Origin: CAZUHK01 sp964620345
GTDB lineage: Bacteria > Planctomycetota > Phycisphaerae > Phycisphaerales > Zrk34
DNA length: 6,307 nucleotides
Reading direction: 5' to 3'
Assembly: GCA_964620345.1 (NCBI GenBank)
Contig: CAZUHK010000169.1
Coordinates: 1-6,307 of the forward strand
In this document: piece by piece, positions 1 through 4,782 of the stretch
How positions within the stretch are numbered: the first letter of the stretch is position 1
Layout: every line of letters begins with the position of its first letter
Translations under genes and position numbers: made by a program
Notes under the pieces: model-generated
Told to the model about the DNA's origin: nothing
The model's input: only the letters and a program-made list of their open reading frames with translations
The model's database searches: none

Positions 1-2
1 GT

Positions 3-50
3 GACAACTCCATCATCGCAGGAGGCCTTCTTCCGCGCAAGCGCATCTAA
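3..50 (+). CDS. Possible C-terminal tail of a protein cut by the window edge
   Basis: The frame is open from the left edge and reads DNSIIAGGLLPRKRI before a TAA at 48-50. A small hairpin follows two bases after the stop. The short stretch looks like a protein tail, with a hydrophobic run and a basic end, but 15 residues are too few to name a family. The other two plus-strand frames through this stretch read less like protein. The call rests only on the residue pattern and on the hairpin after the stop, so chance is a real alternative. Confidence 0.2.
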   Translation, partial: DNSIIAGGLLPRKRI

Positions 51-51
51 A

Positions 52-65
52 GCGCTTATCAGCGC
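52..65 (+). terminator. Small hairpin after the edge frame, weak terminator candidate
   Basis: GCGCT (52-56) pairs with AGCGC (61-65) around a TATC loop. It starts right after the TAA at 48-50 and is followed by a mixed AT stretch rather than a clean T run. A five-pair stem without a T tract is weak evidence for intrinsic termination. Confidence 0.15.
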
Positions 66-599
66 CGACTTATAAATCTTCGCCCCTTATGTTGATGGCG
101 TTCGGTTCCGCCCCCCTTTGCTGCTTGAAGCACGCGCGCTGGATCCACTGACACGGATTATTCACCACAGAGGTCCTAGCGCGGCATAGCCGAGACCAAA
201 CAGGACGGCATGACTTTGTACGCAAACTGACCGACGCCAAGACGTCAAAACGCCAAGTGACCAAGATGCCACGGGATTCGAGCAACGCGCGCAACGACCG
301 CTCCAATGGAAAGACGAAGCATTTCGTTGTCGCCACCGGCGGTGCTGCAGAAAAGCGGGGCATGAGGGCGGCAATGTCGCGGCCAGGGGCCAGCTGGTAC
401 GGTTGATCGACAACCGTAAATGTAAATAGCCCCGAAACTTGCCCGGATGGGCGAAAGTCATTTTGCGTTCGCATTATCGAGCCGCGGGGCGGCAGTGATG
501 TAAAGCGATCGTAAACAACAACTCCTGAGAATGCACGCAACATCCTGACTGTTTTAAGGAAGTGGGGGGGGGAATACAGGGCCTTTTTCGAGGGTGCCC
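66..599. other. Gene-poor stretch, no supportable coding region
   Basis: About 530 bases without a credible gene. The longest open frame here (70-543, minus, 157 codons) has no recognisable motif, no convincing ribosome binding site and an uneven residue make-up, so it is left out. The stretch holds fragments that resemble dispersed intergenic repeats (141-259) and ends near a run of nine G (564-572). It looks like intergenic or decayed sequence. Confidence 0.5.
141..259 (-). repeat. Decayed copies of a dispersed intergenic repeat
   Basis: On the minus strand, 233-259 reads CTTGGCG, TTTTGACG, TCTTGGCG: a broken tandem of the CTTGGCGT type. Further on, 141-176 reads ACCTCTGTGGTGAATAATCC and then GTGTCAGTGG. 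As I recall, stretches of the form 'GGCGTCTTGGCG' and 'CTCTGTGGTGAATAATCTGTG' recur in many bacterial intergenic regions, including those of Planctomycetes and related groups. Both pieces lie in the same orientation about 60 bases apart. That they are one element is inferred from memory of the sequence pattern, not from an alignment. Confidence 0.35.
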
Positions 600-660
600 A
601 TGAATAGACAAGTCGCTGCGTTTGCTCTGGTCTGAGTGCCGCGGGCGTCGCGATTCGGTC
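600..660 (+). pseudogene. Possible broken start of a secreted protein
   Basis: An ATG at 600 lies about six bases after GAGGGT, a usable ribosome binding site. It reads MNRQVAAFALV and then meets TGA at 633-635. One extra base just before the stop would continue the frame as LSAAGVA, and the joined peptide has the shape of a signal peptide: a short basic N-region, a hydrophobic core and small residues near a cleavage site. No mature protein follows, because by 755 the minus-strand fucosidase occupies the sequence. This could be a truncated, frameshifted secreted-protein gene or a chance pattern. About 35-40 bases upstream of the ATG of the reading frame is the G9 run. Confidence 0.2.
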
Positions 661-754
661 GGTTTGGCGACGCGACGTAGCTCAAACTCACCGCCGACCA
701 CCTTGGCGTTGGGGTTATCCGCCGCGGTCTGGTGCGGTCGAAGAAGCAGGTACC

Positions 755-2086
755 TCAGCGATGGCCGGTTTCCCGATCCCCATCGGTCGGCAAGGCGGCG
801 TTTGTCGAATTGGCCAACGCCGCGACGTCGGCTGCGTCGCCCCGCAGGCAGTGCCGGCGTGGGGTGGCGTGCGGGAAGAAGCCGATCGCCTGGCGGGGCG
901 GTTCGTCGAAGTGAAAGCGGAAGACGGGCGTGCCGGCGATCGGCTCTGGATTTTTCAGCGGGATGTTGCTGACAATGGTCTGCAGGCCGCTGCGGTCGAC
1001 AGACAATTTCACATCACAGCCCAGCAGCGACACGCGCCGGGGGGGCGTCTGGAAGCCGCCGATGATCATCTGGCCGTCCTGCGGATAGCCGCGAACATTC
1101 CAGAGATAGGCGTGATTGCCTTTGAGTGTCCAGAAACCGTGGCTGGCCCAATACTCCAGACGCCCCTTCGTCCGCTCCATCGGGCCGTAGACCGCTTCAC
1201 CATGGATGTCCAGCCATTTTCCGACGGTCTGCAGGCGTTCCACGGCCAAGGGGTCCACGTCGCCGTTCGCCCCCAGACCCACGTTCAGACACATGTTCCC
1301 GCCGTCGCCGCAGCATTCGCGCAGCGTGTGGAGAATCTTGCGGATCGATATCCAGTCGCCTTGCGGGCGGTGGCCGCAACTCCACTCGCCGTCGTTGGTG
1401 GTCAGCACGAGTTCCCAGTCGCGGTCCAGGGCGTTGATGCGTCCTTCGGGGGTTCCGTAGTCGCCCGGGAGCTTGCAGCGGTCATTGATGATCAATCCGG
1501 GCTGAAGCCGCCGTGCCATGTCGTTCATCTTCTGCGATTCCCATGATTCTGCAGTCGGCAGCGGCATCGGGACGTCGTAGAAGAGGATGTCGATGGGGCC
1601 GTAGTGGCTCAAAAGCTCGCGCACGCACCCCTGTGTGAAGTCGAGGAAGCGCCGCCGTGCCGCGGCGTCCGTCGCGCAGCGCAAGCCATCCGGATGGTGC
1701 CAGTCCATCAGCGAATAGTAGAGCCCGATACGCAGGCCTTGGGCGCGGAAGGCCTGAACAAACTCAGCCACAAGATCGCGTCCCGGCCCGCGCCGCACCG
1801 CATTGTAATCGGTCTGCTCAGAATCCCAGAGCGCAAAGCCCTCGTGGTGCTTGGCCGTCAGAATCGCATATCGCATTCCGGCCGCTTTGGCCAGTTGAGC
1901 GCACTTGCGCATGCTCTCCGGTTTCGGTGACCAGGTGTCGGCGAGTTTTTCATACGCCTCCACGGGGATGCAGTCCCGATTCATCACCCACTCGCCGCGC
2001 GCGAGCTGACTGTAGAGCCCCCAATGCATGAACATCCCGTATCGCGCTTCCCGCCACCACTGCATGTGATCCCGTTGCTCGACCAT
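755..2086 (-). CDS. Alpha-L-fucosidase, glycoside hydrolase family 29
   Basis: This 443-residue enzyme should release alpha-linked L-fucose from oligosaccharides by a retaining mechanism. Visible GH29 features, in order: W10-W11 and the YGMFMHWG segment (residues 16-23), the TAKHHEGF motif (77-84), GLYYSLMDWH at the end of a barrel strand (121-130), YGPIDILFYD (162-171) with D171 as the likely nucleophile, DWELVLTTND (223-232), where E225 sits at the usual 'WE' position, and the family signature LNVGLGANGD (267-276) followed by GEAVYG. No signal peptide is seen, so it is probably cytoplasmic. I chose the ATG at 2086 because AAAGG lies about eight bases upstream and the GH29 homology begins within ten residues. 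The open frame extends to 2260, but that part carries a promoter and makes no sense as protein. The last ~45 residues, after FDEPP, match nothing I know and may be a lineage-specific tail or read-in from a sequence join. Confidence 0.93.
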   Translation of the reverse strand: MVEQRDHMQWWREARYGMFMHWGLYSQLARGEWVMNRDCIPVEAYEKLADTWSPKPESMRKCAQLAKAAGMRYAILTAKHHEGFALWDSEQTDYNAVRRGPGRDLVAEFVQAFRAQGLRIGLYYSLMDWHHPDGLRCATDAAARRRFLDFTQGCVRELLSHYGPIDILFYDVPMPLPTAESWESQKMNDMARRLQPGLIINDRCKLPGDYGTPEGRINALDRDWELVLTTNDGEWSCGHRPQGDWISIRKILHTLRECCGDGGNMCLNVGLGANGDVDPLAVERLQTVGKWLDIHGEAVYGPMERTKGRLEYWASHGFWTLKGNHAYLWNVRGYPQDGQMIIGGFQTPPRRVSLLGCDVKLSVDRSGLQTIVSNIPLKNPEPIAGTPVFRFHFDEPPRQAIGFFPHATPRRHCLRGDAADVAALANSTNAALPTDGDRETGHR

Positions 2087-2164
2087 CGAACGACCTTTAA
2101 TCAGTGGCTGCGGAAAACAACGCTGAAAGAGGATCTTCGGGCGAGCGTTCAGATTCCGGTTTAT

Positions 2165-2191
2165 CGATTCAATCGTGTTTGAACGCTTACC
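2165..2191 (-). promoter_or_regulatory. Possible operator region in the fucosidase leader
   Basis: Two candidate protein-binding sites lie about 35-60 bases after the predicted transcription start. One is the perfect palindrome CGATT-C-AATCG (2165-2175). The other, on the minus strand at 2178-2191, reads GGTAAGCGTTCAAA and matches the LacI-family core AANCGNTT at all but the last position. LacI-type regulators commonly control glycoside hydrolase genes, but no regulator gene is in the window. Confidence 0.25.
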
Positions 2192-2231
2192 AGCGCCGTT
2201 TTTAAGACAGGCGCGACCCAACGGAATGACG

Positions 2232-2260
2232 ATTGTCACGATGGACCTTGGCAATGTCAA
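2232..2260 (-). promoter_or_regulatory. Sigma70-type promoter for the fucosidase gene
   Basis: On the minus strand a perfect -35 box TTGACA (2255-2260) and a four-of-six -10 box GACAAT (2232-2237) are separated by exactly 17 bases. Transcription would start near 2225, giving a leader of about 140 bases before the ATG at 2086. It lies immediately after the stop of the truncated phosphorylase gene, so the fucosidase need not depend on the upstream operon. The -10 box is imperfect. Confidence 0.5.
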
Positions 2261-2472
2261 GGTGCGTGGCAGGCGAGTCCGCAGGTGCGGCGCCGCACAT
2301 CGCTACGGGCGATGAGCGTGTCGGTCAGGTCGCCGTCGAACTCCAGCACGCCCAGCGGCAAAATTGAACCGTTGCCCTTGCCGCGCTGCTCGCGTACCGC
2401 TTCGATGAGGTCTTCCGGCCCGAAGGCCGTCGGCTCATCCAGGGCGTGATTGAACAGCGGCGGGTCGTTCAT
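2257..2472 (-). pseudogene. N-terminal fragment of a nucleoside-phosphorylase-like protein
   Basis: The 71-residue frame opens with LFNHALDEPTAFGPEDLIEA, continues through VREQRGKG to PLGVLEFDGDLTD (about residues 39-51), then loses sense and stops. From memory this pattern, an 'F.PE.L..A.R..KG' helix followed by 'P..CVLDPDGD', is the start of a bacterial phosphorylase-superfamily protein of normally 250-300 residues. All catalytic parts are missing. The start is firm: its ATG overlaps the methyltransferase stop as ATGA (2469-2472), with GGAG a few bases upstream, so translation was coupled. Homology fades at about 2260-2310, where a 14-base palindrome and a hairpin lie. Family assignment rests on the N-terminus only. 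Confidence 0.5.
2285..2313. repeat. Back-to-back palindromes at the end of the phosphorylase homology
   Basis: GTGCGGCGCCGCAC (2285-2298) is a perfect 14-base palindrome. It is followed directly by ATCGC-TACGG-GCGAT (2299-2313), a five-pair stem with a five-base loop. They sit exactly where the phosphorylase-like reading frame stops making sense. Such structures promote strand breakage or template switching, both in cells and in amplified DNA. Confidence 0.6.
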
Positions 2473-3050
2473 CGCTTCTCCATGCCCCAGCCGTAGTGGT
2501 ACGGCGGCAGGTCGATCTTGTCGGGCACGGCAAGTCGAAAGCTCACGGCCATCGCCCAGTCACGGCACTGCTCGGGCTTGGGGCGGATGTCCATCGACGG
2601 GCCGCGCGGCGTGGTCGGATCATCGTTCCAGTGGATGAGGCCAAGTCGCCCGCCGGGCGACAGAATGCGCCATGCTTCCCGCAGCAGCACCTCCGGCTGC
2701 TCGCAGTGCAGGATGTTGAACAACATGGCGTAATCGACGCTGGCATGCTGCAGGCCCGTGCCATCAGCCACGAAGTCCCGCCGCTCGGCGCGGACGTTGC
2801 TCAATCCGGCCCCCTTGGCCTTGCGCCGCGTCGCCTCCACCATCTCCATCTCGATGTCCAAGGCATGGACCATTCCGGGGGTGCCGCGAATCATTTGCGC
2901 GGCGGGGATACTGAACGTGCCGTAGCCGCAGCCGAAGTCCACGACATCGCCACACGACCCGGTCAACCCCAGATTCGCCAGGGTCTGCTCGGGCGTGAAG
3001 AAGCCCGACCACATCGCCTCATCCGGCATGCCGCTTTCACGCGCTTTCAT
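2469..3050 (-). CDS. Class I SAM-dependent methyltransferase
   Basis: This complete 193-residue protein of the Rossmann-fold methyltransferase class should transfer a methyl group from S-adenosylmethionine to an unidentified acceptor. Motif I is VVDFGCGYGTF (36-46), which binds SAM. D65, at the end of the second strand (HALDIE), should hold the ribose hydroxyls. RRDF (90-93) and D106 (SVDYAML) correspond to the later SAM-contacting motifs, and LSPGGRLGLIHW (130-141) is the typical post-motif III strand. The N-terminal ESGMPDEAMW segment and the HYGWG end resemble a group of small bacterial methyltransferases of unknown substrate. An AAGGGA ribosome binding site precedes the ATG at 3050. The upstream gene, once its frame is corrected, overlaps this start. 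The downstream phosphorylase fragment overlaps by ATGA. The gene therefore sits inside one operon. Substrate is unknown. Confidence 0.88.
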   Translation of the reverse strand: MKARESGMPDEAMWSGFFTPEQTLANLGLTGSCGDVVDFGCGYGTFSIPAAQMIRGTPGMVHALDIEMEMVEATRRKAKGAGLSNVRAERRDFVADGTGLQHASVDYAMLFNILHCEQPEVLLREAWRILSPGGRLGLIHWNDDPTTPRGPSMDIRPKPEQCRDWAMAVSFRLAVPDKIDLPPYHYGWGMEKR

Positions 3051-3436
3051 CCAGTCCCTTCAGTTCATCCCCGCGCAGATCGATACGGAACGACCGCTCC
3101 TTGGCCTGACGCCAGGTGTCGCGCCTGCTCCAGTTCCTCCGGCGTCAGCAGCGAATCCCGCACGCGGTTGAACACCGGATTGACGTAGCCGTCCAGCCAG
3201 CGGAACGTCGGGGACTTGAGCTTCAGGGCGTTCTTTTTGAATCGCAGGCAGTTGTGATACATCGGGGATCGTGTCTTGTAGTCGCCAGGCCGAATGCTAT
3301 GGACCAGGGCAAAGAGCCGCACGCCGGTGGCCAGCCCTTCACGAAATGCACGGAACCACCACGCCCGCTGATAGCATAACTGCTCCAGCCGGATCGTGCA
3401 GGTCTTGCAAGCGACATCCCGCCGGCTTTCCGTCAT
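3037..3436 (-). CDS. Small conserved-looking protein with CxxC, probably frameshifted near its end
   Basis: As it stands the frame ends at 3065 (123 residues). It is rich in aromatic and basic residues, with C10-x2-C13, C21 and C63 (YHNC) as possible metal ligands, and has strongly patterned segments such as YQRAWWFRAFREGLATGVRL (22-41) and FRWLDGYVNPVFNRVRDSLL (78-97). I recall similar hypothetical proteins but no function. After residue 105 the sequence turns unlike the rest. Restoring one CG pair in the CGCG tract at 3120-3124 gives instead RDTWRQAKERSFRIDLRGDE followed by a short tail and a TGA at 3037-3039, inside the methyltransferase start. That is a protein of about 133 residues with a typical operon overlap. 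AAAGG lies about 11 bases before the ATG at 3436. The gene follows the regulator by 18 bases. Confidence 0.65.
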
Positions 3437-3454
3437 ACCGCCGCCGCCTTTCGG

Positions 3455-3655
3455 TCATTCGTCTTCGATCAGTTCGTGGAACAGTTCCTTGATCTTGGCT
3501 CGACACGCCTTGAGCGCCCTGCGTCCTTGGGGTGTCGCGCGATAGATGCGTCGCTGGCGTCCCTCGCTCTTCACCTGCTTCGACGTCAGGTAGCCGTCGC
3601 GCTCCATGCCGTGCAGCAACGGGTAGAGTGTGCCGGCGCTGAGCTTGTATCCACG
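3455..3655 (-). pseudogene. PadR-family transcriptional regulator, N-terminus missing
   Basis: The 66 recognisable residues hold the second half of a PadR winged-helix domain: the recognition-helix segment GYKLSAGTLYPLLHGMERDG, then the wing with SEGRQRRIYRATPQGRRAL, ending in a short basic and acidic helix. Members of this class are about 100-110 residues long and start some 30-35 residues earlier with a first DNA-binding helix, which is absent. The open frame runs on to 3787, but its first 44 residues are Arg/Ser/Cys-rich and unlike PadR, so the join lies near 3655-3661. PadR proteins are usually repressors of their own operon and neighbours. This one would have controlled the cysteine protein, methyltransferase and phosphorylase-like genes downstream. 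As written it could not bind DNA normally. Confidence 0.75.
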
Positions 3656-3722
3656 GGCGCGCGGTCCAGGCCAACGACAGCAACGCGACCACCGACGAGG
3701 TCCAGACGCTCGACAAAAATGA
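3656..3722. other. Join region between the PadR fragment and the plus-strand frame
   Basis: These bases lie between the point where PadR homology ends and the stop (TGA, 3720-3722) that opens the following plus-strand frame. A plus-strand frame here reads AVQANDSNATTDEVQTLDKN, which looks soluble and protein-like but continues into a different frame from the one downstream. It may belong to the same broken gene, offset by a frameshift near 3750. I do not recognise it. Confidence 0.3.
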
Positions 3723-4301
3723 CCTCCAGCAACGCACCGGCAACTCCGTGATCTGCTCAGGGTCCCAGCGAGCGACCGGCGATCCACCCTGCTTGCCCGT
3801 CAATTGCTCGGCGTAAGCAACCTGCCCCGTTCGCTGCGATGGCGCATGCTCGACGCCCTGCACGCGCATCCCCCACAGGACGCAGACGAGTTGATCGGGC
3901 AGACGCTCCAAACCACCGATCCCAACATCCGCACCGCTGCGGCGCAGCTTGCCGGCGCCCTGGGTCATCCCGGCTTTGCCCGCGCCATACGCGATCACCC
4001 ACCCGATGCGGGCCAAATCGACCACACGGCGCGGGTCCGAGCACTGGCCTTGGGTGTGGCCATGCATCCCGATCCCGCCGGACTGCAGCCCATCGTCGCT
4101 GCCCGAGTCGCAAGCTGGCAGGAACGCGAGGCCGCCCGGCATGACCGGTACACCGCGGGCAAGGGCTTTTCGCTCGCCGCCCCGGAGATCCCGCTGCTGC
4201 GCAAGAATGTCCTCCTGCACCGCCTGGCTTATTTGGCCTATCTCAGTCGTCGCGAACCGGACCGGTATGCGCGGCCCCTGGCGCGAGAGTGGGTCAAGGC
4301 C
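3723..4301 (+). pseudogene. Unidentified helical protein fragment, possibly HEAT-like
   Basis: The frame opens after TGA at 3720-3722 and has no convincing start; the first usable codon is TTG at 3804. The segment is Ala/Leu/Arg-rich with repeated helical stretches, for example LRWRMLDALHAHPP, DPNIRTAAAQLAGALGHPG, ARVRALALGVAMHPDPAG and LHRLAYLAYLSRREPD. The DPNIRTAAAQLAGALGHPG piece has the look of a HEAT-type repeat, with an Asp-Pro turn followed by an arginine-bearing helix. No catalytic motif is seen, and I cannot name the family. It flows without a stop into an aldo/keto reductase C-terminus at about 4302, to which it has no natural relation that I know. It is either a piece of a different gene joined in frame or a new domain arrangement. 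Confidence 0.4.
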
Positions 4302-4514
4302 GTGGGTGTTCTCGACGAAGTGGCCGGCGAGTTGAGTTTCGGCCGAGCCGCGGTCGCTCTGGCCTGGCTGATGCGGCATCCGTCGGGCATTGTTCCCATC
4401 GTCGGCTCCACGCAGCCGGAACGGATTGCTCAGGCCGCCCACGCCGATTCGTTGCAGCTTGACCGCGAGCAGTGGTACCGAATTTATGCCGCCGTCGGCG
4501 GCAGACTGCCCTGA
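4302..4514 (+). pseudogene. C-terminal part of an aldo/keto reductase
   Basis: The last 70 residues of the open frame are typical of the aldo/keto reductase barrel's C-terminus: VLDEVAGELSFGRAAVALAW, LMRHPSGIVPIVGSTQPERI, and then LDREQWYRIYAAVGGRLP. The GSTQPERI segment binds the NADPH adenosine phosphate in this superfamily. Members of the oxidoreductase group with a 'REQWYR' end are around 300 residues long, so roughly three quarters, including the catalytic Asp-Tyr-Lys-His set, are missing. The intact enzyme would reduce aldehydes or keto-sugars. The preceding 190 residues in the same frame are unrelated in appearance, so this fragment is probably not functional as it stands. Confidence 0.75.
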
Positions 4515-4526
4515 GCGATCGGTTGT

Positions 4527-4557
4527 CCGGCGCGGCAGGAGCGGCCGGTGCCGCCGG
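4527..4557 (+). terminator. GC-rich hairpin after the aldo/keto reductase stop
   Basis: GCGGCA (4532-4537) pairs with TGCCGC (4549-4554). CCG and CGG extend the stem after a small bulge. It begins 12 bases after the TGA at 4512-4514, a natural place for a terminator. There is no T run after it, so intrinsic termination would be poor. Confidence 0.25.
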
Positions 4558-4611
4558 CTTCCATGACCTACCCGGCATACGACAACGTCGACTGCAGCCG
4601 ATAAGAGACCG

Positions 4612-4782
4612 ATGACTGAACACAACCACCCCGAACCGCGTTCGTCAGATCATGCGGCGGATTCAAATCCGCCACACACGAGGGAATTTTGTTTATCGCT
4701 TCGAGAAACGGCTGAGCTTGAGTGGGTGATCACGGACAAGCCCGCGCGGCATCAATGGCGGCTCGAAGGCCGTCCCGCATGA
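4612..4782 (+). CDS. Possible start of a small or truncated gene
   Basis: A 56-codon frame begins MTEHNHPEPRSSDHAADSNP, with a weak AAGAGA just upstream. The first ~35 residues are hydrophilic and His/Pro-rich, as flexible N-termini often are. From 4730 on it runs antisense to the oxidoreductase-ThuA gene, so only the 5' part could be original. No family is recognised. It may be the start of a gene that followed the aldo/keto reductase and was cut off at a join near 4690-4725, or it may be chance. Confidence 0.2.
   Translation: MTEHNHPEPRSSDHAADSNPPHTREFCLSLRETAELEWVITDKPARHQWRLEGRPA
4656..4673. repeat. Perfect seven-pair hairpin between converging genes
   Basis: GGCGGAT (4656-4662) and ATCCGCC (4667-4673) form a perfect stem with a TCAA loop. 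It lies 57 bases beyond the stop of the minus-strand oxidoreductase-ThuA gene. On neither strand does a T run follow directly (TTTTG comes 13 bases later on plus), so it is at best a weak terminator. Confidence 0.35.

Noticed and set aside
20..25. AGGAGG, a perfect ribosome-binding sequence
   Set aside because: No start codon lies at a suitable distance downstream on the plus strand.
70..543. 157-codon minus-strand frame in the gene-poor left part
   Set aside because: No motif or good ribosome binding site; it passes through the repeat remnants.
761..1546. 261-codon plus-strand frame inside the fucosidase
   Set aside because: It is antisense to clear GH29 motifs and has the Val/Ala/Arg-rich make-up of a shadow frame; no start signal is seen.
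2087..2260. Extension of the fucosidase to a TTG start at 2260
   Set aside because: The added 58 residues have no GH29 similarity, the TTG is part of a -35 box, and a good ribosome binding site sits before the ATG at 2086.
3339..4625. 428-codon open frame on the minus strand
   Set aside because: It runs antisense to the helical/aldo-keto reductase frame and across PadR and the cysteine protein, is Arg/Gly/Gln-rich, has no motif, and is explained by GC-rich codon shadowing.
4654..4675. tRNA T-arm-like sequence GGATTCAAATCC
   Set aside because: The loop matches TTCRANY, but the base before it is A facing C, where tRNA needs the G53-C61 pair. The flanks form a plain hairpin instead, and no acceptor, D or anticodon arm fits around it.
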